From the NCBI GenBank assembly GCA_041402125.1, contig JAWKSY010000004.1:1-64000 (forward strand): a stretch of DNA of 64,000 nucleotides, given 5' to 3'. Below, in pieces: positions 7,891-17,435 of the stretch. Both the position numbers and the translations under genes were made by a program. The notes under the pieces are model-generated. The model was not told the DNA's origin and made no database searches. It worked only from the letters and a program-made list of their open reading frames with translations. This stretch comes from JAWKSY01 sp041402125 (GTDB taxonomy: Bacteria; Planctomycetota; GCA-002687715; DRQF01). Position 1 is the stretch's first letter. Every line of letters starts with the position of its first letter.

Positions 7891-9156
7891 TCACTCCTCC
7901 TCGAGACCGGATTCGACGAGGCCGACCGCGTCCTCGATGCGGCGGATGTCCTCCGCCGCGAGCGACGCCCGCAGCGAGGCGAGGTCGGCCCGCATCCATT
8001 CGATCTTGTTCCGGACGTTGTCGTCGTCGATCACACCGCCGTTCGCGCGACGCATCAGCATCGACACGAGCGCGGCGAGCCGCCTCCGCAGGCCATCCAG
8101 CGCGAAGGGTGGATGACCGGCCTCCGAGGTCGCGCGGCCGAGGCCGCGGAGCTCGATCCACCATTCCAGCGCCGTGCGCCCCGCGACCGGACGGTGGGGT
8201 CCGCGCGGCCAGCGATGTTCCGGCCCGGCCTCGGGAGTCGCCGCCCGCCGCGCGCAGAGCACCCAGAAGGGTGCGCCGATCGGAACGTCTCCCGCGCGGA
8301 GCCGACGACGGAGCTCGGCGGCCTTGACCGCGATGACCGGGTCGGTCACGCCGCGGAGGACGACCTCGTCCCAGGCGACGACCATCGCCGCGAACAGCTC
8401 GGCCCGATCGTTCGCTCCACTCCGGGTGGCCTCGAGACTCGCGAAACCCGGAAGGTTCGCGACGAGAGCGTGCGAGACCAGATGGTCGACGCCGGGAATG
8501 AGCGCCACTTCACCCGGCGGGAACCGGGGATCCAGCGCCGCCCACTCCGGATCGTCCTCTCCCCGGCCCTCGCGGGCTTCCCAGTGGCGATGGATGGCGC
8601 GGTGGAGGCCGGCCGCGAGACAGTCGCCGCAGCCGCGGGCCGCGCCGGGATCGAGTTCGATCCGTCCGGCGGCCTCCTCGGGGGAGACGGCACCGTCCGG
8701 GGCGCCGACCGGTCGACGCGCGGCGACGCTTCGCAGCTCGATCCCCCGGAGGAACTCGCCCGGATAGAGCGTGAGCTCCTCGGCGACCGTCCAGGCGAAG
8801 AAGCGGAAGGCCTCGGCCGCGGGGCCCGCGAGGTCGTCCGACACCTCGACGACGACGCCGAGGACGCGCTCGACCTCGGCCAGGGTCATCCCGAGATCCC
8901 ACGAGCGATCGAGGACGAGCCTCGTCTCACCTCGCGCGGAGGCGTTCGGCGTCAGGGGTCCGTCGTCCCGGCCCTCTTTCGCCACGTGATCCGGAAGCGA
9001 TCCGCCGACGCGTGGAGACGGCTCTCCCCGGCCGCGGAGCGCGAGGACGACGAGGGCCGCGCCGACGAGGACGAGGAGCAGGACGACGAGGAGCGGTGAG
9101 ACGGCGCCGCGCGGTGCACCCCGCCGTCCCGTCGGTGCCTCGCGCATCGTCGCCAT
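7891..9156 (-). CDS. Hypothetical single-pass membrane protein
   Basis: This 421-aa protein has a short basic N-terminus and one transmembrane segment at about residues 19-40 (VSPLLVVLLLVLVGAALVVL). A soluble, probably periplasmic, region follows. It contains a CGDC motif near residue 175, which could bind metal or form a disulfide, but no known domain is recognised. The ATG at 9156-9154 overlaps the TGA of the xylulokinase gene (TGATG), so the two are translationally coupled and form an operon. A second ATG three codons in is equally possible. Function is unknown. Confidence 0.7.
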   Translation of the reverse strand: MATMREAPTGRRGAPRGAVSPLLVVLLLVLVGAALVVLALRGRGEPSPRVGGSLPDHVAKEGRDDGPLTPNASARGETRLVLDRSWDLGMTLAEVERVLGVVVEVSDDLAGPAAEAFRFFAWTVAEELTLYPGEFLRGIELRSVAARRPVGAPDGAVSPEEAAGRIELDPGAARGCGDCLAAGLHRAIHRHWEAREGRGEDDPEWAALDPRFPPGEVALIPGVDHLVSHALVANLPGFASLEATRSGANDRAELFAAMVVAWDEVVLRGVTDPVIAVKAAELRRRLRAGDVPIGAPFWVLCARRAATPEAGPEHRWPRGPHRPVAGRTALEWWIELRGLGRATSEAGHPPFALDGLRRRLAALVSMLMRRANGGVIDDDNVRNKIEWMRADLASLRASLAAEDIRRIEDAVGLVESGLEEE

Positions 9157-10634
9157 CACGTGTCCCCGTAGCGTCTCGCCAGTTCCGTCTCGAAGGATGC
9201 CAGATGATCCGCCGCGGGGGCAGCATTCTCCGGATCCGGGAGGATCGGCGCGGCCGGCGCGCGGACGAAACGCGCGGCGACGGCGTCGATCGGATCGTCG
9301 CCGAAGGGCCCCTCCGGATCGCACCAGGCGGCCTGCACGGCCGCGCCCAGGGCGGCCGATTCGGTCTCCTCCAGCGGACTCACGGGTCGGGCCGCGAGAT
9401 CGGCGAGCACCCGCGCCCAGGTCGCGCTGCGGGCGCCGCCGCCGACCAGTCGCAGTCCCTCGACGCGGACGCCCAGCGCCTCGAGACGGCGAAGACCGAA
9501 AACGAGGTTGGCGCAGACCCCCTCGATCGCGCCGCGGTAGAGCGCCGCCGGCGTGCCGTTCTCGGCGTGCAGCCGGAGGATCGAGGCCGTCGCCTCGGGC
9601 AGGGCGGGCACGCGTTCCCCCATGAAGAAGGGAATGACGAGCGGACTCGTCCCGAAGGACATCCCGACCGCTTCCGCCTCGAGTCGGGCGAGGCCCGCGG
9701 CATCGTCGTGCGCGCACATCCTCCGGACGGCTTCGGTGGCGGCGGTCGCGTTCATCACGCAGAGGAGCGGGAGCCAGGCGCCCGCCGAATCGCAGAAGGG
9801 GGCGATCAGGCCTGCGGGATCGACGACGGGCGTCTCGCTGCGCGCGAAGATCGTGCCGGAGGTCCCGAGGCTCGCGACGACGACCCCGGGTCGCGTCGCG
9901 CCGCTGCCCAGCGCGCTCATCATGTTGTCGCCGCCGCCGGGGGCGACGGGGGTTCCCTCGGGGATCCCGAATCGCCCCGCCCCCGCGGAGTCGACGCGTC
10001 CCGCGCGCTCGCGGGGCGCGAGGAGCGGCGGGAGGCAGGACGGGAGCGCGGCGTCGAGCGCGGTCGCCGCGTCGAGGTCCCAGCGACGCTCGACCGGGTC
10101 GAGGAGCCCGGTGCCCGACGCATCGCCGGCCTCCGCGACGGCTCGCCCGGTGAGCCGGAAGTTGAGCCAGTCGTGCGGCAAGAGGACGTGGCGGAGCCTC
10201 GCGAAGCGCTCGGGCTCGGTCTCCTTCAGCCAGAGGATCTTCGAGGCCGTGAATCCCACGGGGACGGGTCGTCCCCAGCGTCGCTCGAGCTCGCGGGCCT
10301 GGGGCGCGGTCTCGGTGTCGCACCAGAGCTTCGCCCGACGCAGGACGGCGCCCGCCTCGTCGACGGGCACGAAGCCGTGCTGCTGGCCGGAGACCCCCAC
10401 GCCGGCGAGCCGGCGGCCGCGCGCCTCGGGCGCGGCGAGGAGCTCGGGCACGATCGCGGCGAGCGCCGCCTCCCAGATCGCCGGATCCTGCTCGGCCGCG
10501 CCGCGCGGGAGGCCCTCGCAGAGCCCGTAGGACCGGGCCGCGCGAGCGATCACGCGACCGCTCTCCGCGTCGACGAGGAGGCCCTTCGCCCCCTGCGTGC
10601 CGACATCCAGTCCGAGGTACATCGTCGTCGTCAT
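9156..10634 (-). CDS. xylB: Xylulokinase (FGGY family carbohydrate kinase)
   Basis: This 492-aa protein has the FGGY kinase plan. The N-terminal domain opens YLGLDVGTQGAKGLLVD and carries GVSGQQHGFVPVD (substrate-binding motif typical of xylulokinase). The C-terminal domain carries APGGGDNMMSALGSG, ASLGTSGTIFA and the ATP-binding LRLVGGGARSATWARVLAD. It phosphorylates D-xylulose to xylulose-5-phosphate in the cytoplasm, feeding the pentose phosphate pathway. The ATG at 10634 places the phosphate-binding loop at the usual distance from the start. No xylose isomerase gene lies in the window, so a related ketose is possible. The gene is divergent from the PVC dehydrogenase gene across 91 bp. Confidence 0.88.
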   Translation of the reverse strand: MTTTMYLGLDVGTQGAKGLLVDAESGRVIARAARSYGLCEGLPRGAAEQDPAIWEAALAAIVPELLAAPEARGRRLAGVGVSGQQHGFVPVDEAGAVLRRAKLWCDTETAPQARELERRWGRPVPVGFTASKILWLKETEPERFARLRHVLLPHDWLNFRLTGRAVAEAGDASGTGLLDPVERRWDLDAATALDAALPSCLPPLLAPRERAGRVDSAGAGRFGIPEGTPVAPGGGDNMMSALGSGATRPGVVVASLGTSGTIFARSETPVVDPAGLIAPFCDSAGAWLPLLCVMNATAATEAVRRMCAHDDAAGLARLEAEAVGMSFGTSPLVIPFFMGERVPALPEATASILRLHAENGTPAALYRGAIEGVCANLVFGLRRLEALGVRVEGLRLVGGGARSATWARVLADLAARPVSPLEETESAALGAAVQAAWCDPEGPFGDDPIDAVAARFVRAPAAPILPDPENAAPAADHLASFETELARRYGDT

Positions 10635-10725
10635 CGGCGTCCTCCCGTGCCCCGGCAGTCTAAGCCATCCTCCTCCCGCTCCCCTGCTATGATTCCCGCG
10701 CTTCGCTGACCCCCGGGAAGACACG

Positions 10726-13700
10726 ATGAGACGATCCGAGTCCCCGTTCCGATCCGCCGCCCTCCCGACCCTCTTCCTGCTCACGGCCGCGATGGTCCTC
10801 GCGCCGGCCTGCGAGGACGCCGAGCGTCTCACCGCCGGGCAGGCCCCGCCGCGCCTCGAGCCGCGGCCGAAGGGAGCGACCGAGAAGCCCGCCCCCGCGC
10901 CCGCCGGGCCCTGGAAGCCCGACATCAAGGCCGCCTCGCCGGCGGCGCGCGTCGCGATGGGGGCCTTCGAGATCGAGCCGGGGTTCACGCCGCGTCTCGT
11001 GGCCGCCGAGCCGATGCTCGCCAATCCCGTCGGCATGGAGGTCGACCACCTCGGGCGCATCTACGTGGCCGAGTGCCATCGCCGCAACGCCGGCGGCTGC
11101 GCCGACAACCGCGATCACCCCTACTGGGTGGACGACGACATCGCGGCGCGGACGGTCGAGGACCGCCGCGCCTTCGTGCTGAAGCACCACCCGGAGTACG
11201 CCGAGGAGTGGACGCGGGGCTCGGAAATCGTGCGCATGCTCGTCGACGAGAACGGCGACGGCGAGATGGACCGATCCACGATCTTCGCCGACTGCTTCGA
11301 CGATCTCCTCGACGGCACGGGCGCCGACTGCTTCTTCCACGAGGGCAAGGTCTGGTTCGCCTGCATCCCGAACATGTGGACGCTCGAGGACACCGACGGC
11401 GACGGGCGCGCCGATCGCAACGAGCGGCTCTTCGAGGGCTTCGGGGTCCGCTACGCGCTGCGCGGCCACGACCTCCACGGCATGGTCCGCGGGCCCGACG
11501 GCCGGATCTACTTCTCGATCGGCGATCGCGGGTACCACGTGGTCACGAAGGAGGGGAAGGTCCTCGCCGACCCGAGCTCGGGCGCGGTGTTCCGCTGCGA
11601 ACCCGACGGCCGGAACCTCGAGGTCTTCGCGACGGGCCTGCGCAACCCGCAGGATCTCGCCTTCGACGATCTCGGGCACCTGATCACCGGCGACAACAAC
11701 AGCGACAGCGACGACAAGGCGCGCATCGTCTACGTCGTCGAGGGCGGCATCACGGGCTGGCGGATGAACTTCCAGAGCAAGTCCCGCCGCGGTCCCTGGG
11801 TGCGCGAGGGCTGGTGGAAGACGCGTCACGAGGGCCAGGCCGCCTTCCTGATCCCGCCGCTCGCCCACCTCGGCAACGGCCCCTCGGGGCTCATCCACGT
11901 CCCGGGCACGGGCTTCCCCGCCGCGGACGCCGGACGCTTCCTCCTCTGCGACTTCACGGGCTCGCGGAAACACAGCGGGATCCGCACCTTCAAGCTCGCA
12001 CCGGACGGCGCCGGCCTCGCGATGGTCGAGGACGGCTGGTTCCTGAAGGGCCTCCTCGCGACCGACGTCGTGGTGGGAGCCGACGACGAGATATACGTCT
12101 GCGACTGGGTCTCCGGATGGGACGGACCGGGACGGGGTCGCGTCTACGCCTTCCGGAACGAGGAGGCCCTCGCGCTTCCCGCCGCCCGCGAGGCCGTCGA
12201 GCTCTTGCGGCGCGGCCACCTGCGCGGCCTTCCCTCCGAGCGTCTCGCGACGCTGCTCGGCCACGCCGACCAGCGCGTCCGTCTGCAGGCGCAGTACGCG
12301 CTCGCCGACGACGCCCCGGACGGTCGCGCCCGGCTGGAAGCGGTCGCGCGCGACGGCCACGCGCCCCGTCTCGCTCGCATCCACGCCCTCTGGGGCCTGG
12401 GGCAGATCGGGCGCCGCGAGGCCGACGTCGCCGCGACCCTCGCGCCGCTCCTCGATTCCGCTGACAACGAGATCCGGACCCAGACCGCGCGCGTCCTGGC
12501 CGACGTGCCCGCCGGGGCGACGCTCCCCCGCCTCGTCGAGCTCCTCGGCGACGAGTCGCCGCGCGTCCGCTACTTCGCGGCGCTCGCGCTCGGAAAGCAC
12601 GCGCACGCCCCGGCCTTCGACGCGCTGCTCGCCGTCGCCCGGGAGAACGACGACCGCGATCTCTATCTCCGACACGCCGTCGTGATGGGCCTCGCCGGGA
12701 TCGGCGACGGCGATCGCCTCGCGGCCTCGGCCGTGATCGGCGATCCCTCGCCCGCGGTCCGCCTCGTCGCCCTCCTCGCCCTCCGTCGCCTCGCCGACGG
12801 CCGCGTGGCGGCCTTCCTCGACGACGCGGACCCCGCTCTCGTCGTCGAGGCCGCGCGAGCGATCCACGACGTCCCGATCCCCGAGCGCTACCCCGATCTC
12901 GCCGGTCGGCTCGCGACGGGCGCCCGCTTCGGCGAGCCCTTCCTCCGCCGCGCGATCAGCGCGCATGACCTGATGTCGCGCCCCGCGGATGCCGTCGCGC
13001 TGGCCGCCTTCGCCGCGGACGCGGCGAACGACCTCGCGATGCGGCGCGAGGCGCTCGAGGCGCTCTCGGACTGGACGGAGAACCCGCCGAACGACCGCGT
13101 CCTGAAGGACCACCGTCCCCGTCCTCCCCGCGGCCAGGAAGCCCTCGCGGCGGCCCTCGCCCCGCGCATCGACGGGCTCCTGGCCGACGGCGACGAGGCC
13201 CTCCGGGTGACCGCCTCCGTGGCCGCCGCCCGCGCCGGCCTCGCGTCCGTCGCGCCGACCCTCGCCGCCTGGTGCGCGGACGGGAAGAGCCCGGCCGGGC
13301 TGGTCGTCGCCGGCCTCGAAGCCCTGGATCGACTCGACGCGGACCGTTTCCGCTCCGCCGCCGCGGCCGCTCTCCGTTCGCCGCACGCCCGCGCGCGCGG
13401 GCGCGCCGCCGCCCTGCTCGCCCGGCGCGACCCCGCCTTCGCGCTGCCCCTCCTCGAGGAGGCGCTCGCCCGCGACGTGGTCGAGGAGTGCCAGCTCGTC
13501 CTCGCCACCCTCGGCGACATGGCCTGCCCCGAGGCGGACGCCGTCCTCGCGCGCGAGGCGGCCCGGCTCGGCGACGGCGCGCTGCGCCCGGAGGTCGCCC
13601 TCGATCTCGTCGAGGCGCTCGAGAAGCGCGCGGAAGGGGGCGCCTCGGCCCTCGGGGACGCGCTCGCGGCCTGGCGCCGCACCCGCGCCGATCGCGAGAA

Positions 13701-14166
13701 CTTCGGCGACTTCGCCCTCGCGCTCGCCGGCGGCGACGCGGCGGACGGCAAGAAGGTGTTCGAGAGCGGCGAGGCCGACTGCCGCCGCTGCCACTCCGTC
13801 ACGCCGCCCGAGCGCCCGATGGCGGGCCCCTCGCTCCACGACGTCGGCGCCCAGCGCGGACGGAGCTACCTGCTGGAGGCGCTCGTCGCGCCGAATCGGT
13901 CCATCCACCCCGATTTCCGTCAGATCATGATCGAGACCGCGGACGACCGCGTGCTGGTGGGACGCCTGGTCCGCGAGGACGCGAAGGGCGTCGAGATCGA
14001 GATCAACCACGACGACAAGCGCTTCGAGCGCATCACCCTCGGGCCGGAGCAGATCCGCTCCCGCCAGAGCGCGAAGTCCCCGATGCCGGAGGACATCGCG
14101 ACGAAGCTCGGCCCGCGCCGGATCCGCGACCTCGTCGCCTACCTGGCGACGCTGGGCGCGAAGTAG
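10726..14166 (+). CDS. PVC-type membrane-bound dehydrogenase: beta-propeller, HEAT repeats and C-terminal haem-binding domain
   Basis: This 1146-aa exported protein has a hydrophobic signal (LFLLTAAMVLAPACEDAE) that may be a lipoprotein signal ending at Cys. Residues of about 80-470 form the PQQ-dehydrogenase-like propeller (GMEVDHLGRIYVAECHRR, TDGDGRADRNERLFEG, GLRNPQDLAFDDLGHLITGD). Residues of about 490-990 are helical HEAT-like repeats. The C-terminal 140 residues hold a CRRCH haem c motif and a Planctomycete haem-binding domain ending in RDLVAYLATLG. Such proteins are a PVC hallmark, thought to oxidise sugars or alcohols outside the cytoplasm and pass electrons to a cytochrome. The substrate is unknown. 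The gene seems monocistronic. Confidence 0.9.
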   Translation: MRRSESPFRSAALPTLFLLTAAMVLAPACEDAERLTAGQAPPRLEPRPKGATEKPAPAPAGPWKPDIKAASPAARVAMGAFEIEPGFTPRLVAAEPMLANPVGMEVDHLGRIYVAECHRRNAGGCADNRDHPYWVDDDIAARTVEDRRAFVLKHHPEYAEEWTRGSEIVRMLVDENGDGEMDRSTIFADCFDDLLDGTGADCFFHEGKVWFACIPNMWTLEDTDGDGRADRNERLFEGFGVRYALRGHDLHGMVRGPDGRIYFSIGDRGYHVVTKEGKVLADPSSGAVFRCEPDGRNLEVFATGLRNPQDLAFDDLGHLITGDNNSDSDDKARIVYVVEGGITGWRMNFQSKSRRGPWVREGWWKTRHEGQAAFLIPPLAHLGNGPSGLIHVPGTGFPAADAGRFLLCDFTGSRKHSGIRTFKLAPDGAGLAMVEDGWFLKGLLATDVVVGADDEIYVCDWVSGWDGPGRGRVYAFRNEEALALPAAREAVELLRRGHLRGLPSERLATLLGHADQRVRLQAQYALADDAPDGRARLEAVARDGHAPRLARIHALWGLGQIGRREADVAATLAPLLDSADNEIRTQTARVLADVPAGATLPRLVELLGDESPRVRYFAALALGKHAHAPAFDALLAVARENDDRDLYLRHAVVMGLAGIGDGDRLAASAVIGDPSPAVRLVALLALRRLADGRVAAFLDDADPALVVEAARAIHDVPIPERYPDLAGRLATGARFGEPFLRRAISAHDLMSRPADAVALAAFAADAANDLAMRREALEALSDWTENPPNDRVLKDHRPRPPRGQEALAAALAPRIDGLLADGDEALRVTASVAAARAGLASVAPTLAAWCADGKSPAGLVVAGLEALDRLDADRFRSAAAAALRSPHARARGRAAALLARRDPAFALPLLEEALARDVVEECQLVLATLGDMACPEADAVLAREAARLGDGALRPEVALDLVEALEKRAEGGASALGDALAAWRRTRADRENFGDFALALAGGDAADGKKVFESGEADCRRCHSVTPPERPMAGPSLHDVGAQRGRSYLLEALVAPNRSIHPDFRQIMIETADDRVLVGRLVREDAKGVEIEINHDDKRFERITLGPEQIRSRQSAKSPMPEDIATKLGPRRIRDLVAYLATLGAK

Positions 14167-14297
14167 CCCGAGGGCGGCGGAAGAAAACCCGCCCTCGGCT
14201 CACCGGGGATCACCGACCGATAGGGACGAAGGAGCCGGATCACTCTCGCGACGCGGGGGGGCCGGTCCTCCGTCCCGATCCCGCGAGGTGTGTCCCC

Positions 14298-14927
14298 ATG
14301 CAGCTCTTCGAGACCCGCAAGAACTACGTGCTCGGCCCGGCGCCGCGCCTCCTCCGCCGCGAGGGCGCGATGAGCGCGACGAATCCGAACTGGATCTGCA
14401 TCGAGGGGAGCGAGCCGCGCACGATCGTCGAGGCGATCCGCGGCTACGCGCAGTCGAATCGCGCCGAGATCCCCGAGGAGCACGAGGTCGCGCTCGTCCG
14501 CCACGAGTGCGGTCTCTTCGGCGTCTTCTTCTCGCCCCAGCTCAACCCCTGGGTCTTCGCGAACCTGGTCTCGTGGCTCGGAGATCCGCGCATCCTCGAG
14601 GGCGGCAGCGGCGCCTGCGGATGGACGCGGGCCGGTCGTGACCAGTCTCGCTACCTGTTCCAGGTGGACCGGACGAATCCCTCCGAGGACACCGTCGTCG
14701 TGCTGGGCGAGCGAGGCAACCGCCTCGAGCTCTTCCTGCCGGACGGTTCGCTCTGCCCGACGGCGAAGGTCGCGACGCGCGTCCTCGAGCCCGTCCTCGA
14801 CGGCGGGAGCGTCGAGCTCCTGGAGAACTTCCGGGTGCCGCTCGAGACCTCCCGGGAGCAGGGCAACCCGAACTTCCTGATCACCCGCCCGATCAACTTC
14901 GACTGGTCCCGCTGCGAGGACCGTTGA
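14298..14927 (+). CDS. Hypothetical cytoplasmic protein, 209 aa
   Basis: The ATG at 14298 opens a 209-aa soluble protein with no signal or membrane segment. A second start at MSATNPNW (residue 25) is possible. Recognisable features are a hydrophobic HECGLFGVFFSPQLNPWVFAN block and a Cys-rich GGSGACGWTRAG segment. No family is recognised. The gene stands alone between the PVC dehydrogenase gene and a long hairpin terminator. Codon use matches its neighbours. Confidence 0.65.
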   Translation: MQLFETRKNYVLGPAPRLLRREGAMSATNPNWICIEGSEPRTIVEAIRGYAQSNRAEIPEEHEVALVRHECGLFGVFFSPQLNPWVFANLVSWLGDPRILEGGSGACGWTRAGRDQSRYLFQVDRTNPSEDTVVVLGERGNRLELFLPDGSLCPTAKVATRVLEPVLDGGSVELLENFRVPLETSREQGNPNFLITRPINFDWSRCEDR

Positions 14928-14954
14928 TCCGCGCGCGGGAACATCGCCCCCGAA

Positions 14955-15006
14955 AACGGCGGACGCCGCCCGACCGGTCTCGACCGGTCGGGCGGCGTCT
15001 GCCGTT
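14955..15006. terminator. Long inverted repeat, bidirectional terminator between convergent genes
   Basis: A 24-nt arm (14955-14978) pairs with 14983-15006 around a CTCG loop. In RNA only one G-U pair breaks perfect pairing. It sits 28 bp after the plus-strand stop at 14927 and 20 bp from the end of the minus-strand cyclophilin gene. There is no T-run on the + strand, but the flanking AAAA at 14953-14956 would give UUUU for the minus-strand transcript. Confidence 0.8.
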
Positions 15007-15026
15007 GCGTCGCGCCTCGAAGACGA

Positions 15027-15896
15027 TCAGCCGCGCGGCTTCAGGCGGATCGAGATGATCTTGACCGTCTCGACCGGCTTGTTGGTGCGCGGGTCGACCT
15101 TCACCTTGCCGAGCTTGTCGACGACGTCCATGCCCTTCGTGACGCGGCCGAACACCGTGTGCCGGCCGGACAGATAGACGTTGTCGACCGTGTTGATGAA
15201 GAACTGGGAGCCGTTCGTGTTCGGACCCGAATTCGCCATCGCGAGGGTGCCGCGAAGGGGCTTCGTCGACTTCAGCTTCTCGTCGTACTTGTAGCCCGCC
15301 GCCACGAGAGCCTCGTAGACCGTGAACTCCTTCATGCGCTTCTCGAGCGCCTCCCGGTTGGCGTCGATCTGCTCCTGCGTCGTGATCCCGAACTCCTTCA
15401 GGATCGGATTCACGACGAGGCGCTGGAAGTCCCGCTGGGACTGGAGCGGCAGTCCGGGGTGCGGCTGACCCTCGGGCGTGACGGCCTTCTCCTTGTCCAG
15501 GCCGAGAGCCTTGGCGTTGATCTCGTCCTTGAAGGCGTAGCCCGGACCGCCCTGACCGTTCCCGAGCGGGTCGCCGCCCTGGATCATGAAGTTGTCGATG
15601 ATCCGGTGGAAGGCGATGCCGTCGTAGTAGGGGCGCTTGACCTCCTTCTTGTCCTTCGGGTCGATGAAGGGCTTCGTGCCCTCCGCGAGGCCGATGAAGT
15701 TCTTGACGGTCTCGGGGGCCTGCTCGTCGAAGAGCTCGACCTCGAATTCGCCCATCGAGGTCTTCACGATCACGACCGAGCGGACGGGCTCGGCCTTCTT
15801 CTCGGGCGCGGGGGCGGGCTTGTCGCCCTCCTGGGCCGCGAGCGGAAGAGCGAGGGCGAGGGCGGCGAACAGGGCGCCGAAGACGATGCTGCGCAT
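15027..15896 (-). CDS. Exported peptidyl-prolyl cis-trans isomerase, cyclophilin type
   Basis: The 289-aa product starts with a signal peptide ending LPLAAQ, then a Pro/Lys linker. A cyclophilin domain follows with the conserved IAFHRIIDNFMIQGGDP and MANSGPNTNGSQFFI elements and the late GRHTVFGRV. Between these, about 90 residues (from INAKALGLDKEK to YKYDEKLKS) form a charged insertion not found in minimal cyclophilins. The role is proline isomerisation during folding of exported proteins. The start at 15896 is chosen because it begins the signal peptide. A hairpin terminator follows the gene. It appears to be a single-gene unit. Confidence 0.9.
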   Translation of the reverse strand: MRSIVFGALFAALALALPLAAQEGDKPAPAPEKKAEPVRSVVIVKTSMGEFEVELFDEQAPETVKNFIGLAEGTKPFIDPKDKKEVKRPYYDGIAFHRIIDNFMIQGGDPLGNGQGGPGYAFKDEINAKALGLDKEKAVTPEGQPHPGLPLQSQRDFQRLVVNPILKEFGITTQEQIDANREALEKRMKEFTVYEALVAAGYKYDEKLKSTKPLRGTLAMANSGPNTNGSQFFINTVDNVYLSGRHTVFGRVTKGMDVVDKLGKVKVDPRTNKPVETVKIISIRLKPRG

Positions 15897-16038
15897 GGGC
15901 TTCCTTTCCGATGCGTGAAGGAGATCCGGGCGATCGGCCGGGTCGACCGCCGGGGAGTGTAGCAAGGGGCCTCCCGGAACCCGTGGATACGCGGCCCGAG
16001 ACTCGTCGCGCGACGGGAAATCCGGGAGTTTTCCCGCG

Positions 16039-16061
16039 CTCCGGGGCGGGAATCCCCGGAG
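16039..16061 (-). terminator. Hairpin downstream of the DUF1592-DUF1552 pair
   Basis: CTCCGGGG (16039-16046) and CCCCGGAG (16054-16061) form an 8-bp GC stem with a 7-nt loop, 20 bp after the stop of the minus-strand gene at 16081. There is no clear U-run, so the terminator role rests on position. Confidence 0.45.
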
Positions 16062-16080
16062 TGCGGTTCCGAGCGAGAGG

Positions 16081-17421
16081 TCAGAGCCCGCCCAGCGGCC
16101 GTTCGCCGTCGCCGAAGGACTTCCGCGAGGATCCGGCGTTGCGAAGCATCGCCAGGTAGAGCTCGCCGGCCGGAGTCCGGTCCCGGACCTCGAGATGGCG
16201 ACCGCCGCGCAGGAGCTTGCCGCCGCGCCCGACGAGCGCGATCGGGAGATCCGCGTGATAGTGGCGGTTCCCGTCGGAGAGTCCGGCGCCGATCATCAGG
16301 ACGGCATCGTCGAGCAGACGGCGGCCGCCCTCCTCCACCGTCGCGAGTCGCTTCGCGAAGCGGGCGAAGGCCTCGAGGTGAAAGCGGTTGATGCGGCGCA
16401 GCTTGTCGTAGTTGGCCGGATCCTTGCCGTGGTGGGAGATGTCGTGGTGCCCCTCGGCGATGCCGAGCTCGGGGTAGCCGCGGTTGCTCCCCGCGTTGCC
16501 CGTCATGAAGGTCGCGACGCGGGTCAGGTCCGCCTCGAGCGCCAGCGCGAGGAGCTCGTACATGAGATCGAGACGCTCGCGGTAGCCGCCGCCCTTCGCG
16601 CCGAGCGCGGCCGGCGGCGCGACGTCCCGGCCCGCGTCGTCCATCCGCGAGAGGCGGAGTTCGAGCTCGCGGAGCGCCGTCGTGTACTCCTCGATCTTCT
16701 CGCGGTCGCGCCGGCTCAGCGAGCGCGAGAGCGTCTTCATGTCGTCGAGCACGAAATCGATCACGCTCCGGCGTCGACGACGCTCCCGCGCCTCGTGGGC
16801 GCGGTCAGCCGCGGCGTCGGGATCACCGAAGAGGCGGCGGAAGACCTCGCGCGGGTCGGTCTCCTTCGCCACCGGCTGCGTCGGGGTGCGCCAGGAGATG
16901 TTGTTCGAGTAGGCGCAGCTGTAGCCGGAGTCGCAGCTCCCCGCGGCGCGACCGCGCTCGAGACCGAGCTCGAGCGAGCGGAAGAGCGTCCCCTGCCCGA
17001 TCTCCCCCGCGAGGGCCTGATCGATGCTCTCGCCGTTGAGGATGTCGGCGCCGCCGGTCTTCCGCGGGTGGGCGCAGGTCAGGTAGGACGCGGCGCTCCG
17101 CGCGTGATCTCCGGCGCCGTCGCCCTGGGCGAAGCCGCCCTCGAGCGCGAGCCCGGAGACGACGGTGAGATCGCGCTTCAACTCCTCGAGCGGCTCGAGG
17201 ATGTAGGGCAAGGAACCCAGCCGCGCCCCGCGCGAGGGCGTCCAGTCGGCCATGTGGATGCCGTTCGGCAGGAAGACGAAGACGTGCCGGAGCGGCCCCG
17301 GTGCGGCGCCGGGTTCCCGGAACGGAGCGTCGAGGGTCTCGAGCCAGGGCAGCGCGAGCGCGGCGCCCGCGCCGCGCAGGAAGCGCCGGCGCGAGGGCCG
17401 GAACGGGGGTCGGGCGTCCAT
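16081..17421 (-). CDS. DUF1552 domain protein with Tat signal
   Basis: This 446-aa protein has a twin-arginine signal (FRPSRRRFLRGAGAALALPWLE). The DUF1552 core follows: FVFLPNGIHMADWTP, LTVVSGLALEGG, HARSAASYLTC, and the late YPELGIAEGHHDISHH and RLLDDAVLMIGAGLSDGN. DUF1552 and DUF1501 belong to the alkaline-phosphatase/sulfatase-like fold and are nearly always encoded beside a DUF1592 (PSD) partner, as here. The pair is thought to act outside the cytoplasm, with no proven reaction. The start at 17421 is preceded by GAGGAGAGGAG. An ATG at 17439 overlapping the upstream stop is an alternative. It is cotranscribed with the DUF1592 gene. Confidence 0.88.
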   Translation of the reverse strand: MDARPPFRPSRRRFLRGAGAALALPWLETLDAPFREPGAAPGPLRHVFVFLPNGIHMADWTPSRGARLGSLPYILEPLEELKRDLTVVSGLALEGGFAQGDGAGDHARSAASYLTCAHPRKTGGADILNGESIDQALAGEIGQGTLFRSLELGLERGRAAGSCDSGYSCAYSNNISWRTPTQPVAKETDPREVFRRLFGDPDAAADRAHEARERRRRRSVIDFVLDDMKTLSRSLSRRDREKIEEYTTALRELELRLSRMDDAGRDVAPPAALGAKGGGYRERLDLMYELLALALEADLTRVATFMTGNAGSNRGYPELGIAEGHHDISHHGKDPANYDKLRRINRFHLEAFARFAKRLATVEEGGRRLLDDAVLMIGAGLSDGNRHYHADLPIALVGRGGKLLRGGRHLEVRDRTPAGELYLAMLRNAGSSRKSFGDGERPLGGL

Positions 17422-17435
17422 CGCGTCTCCTCTCC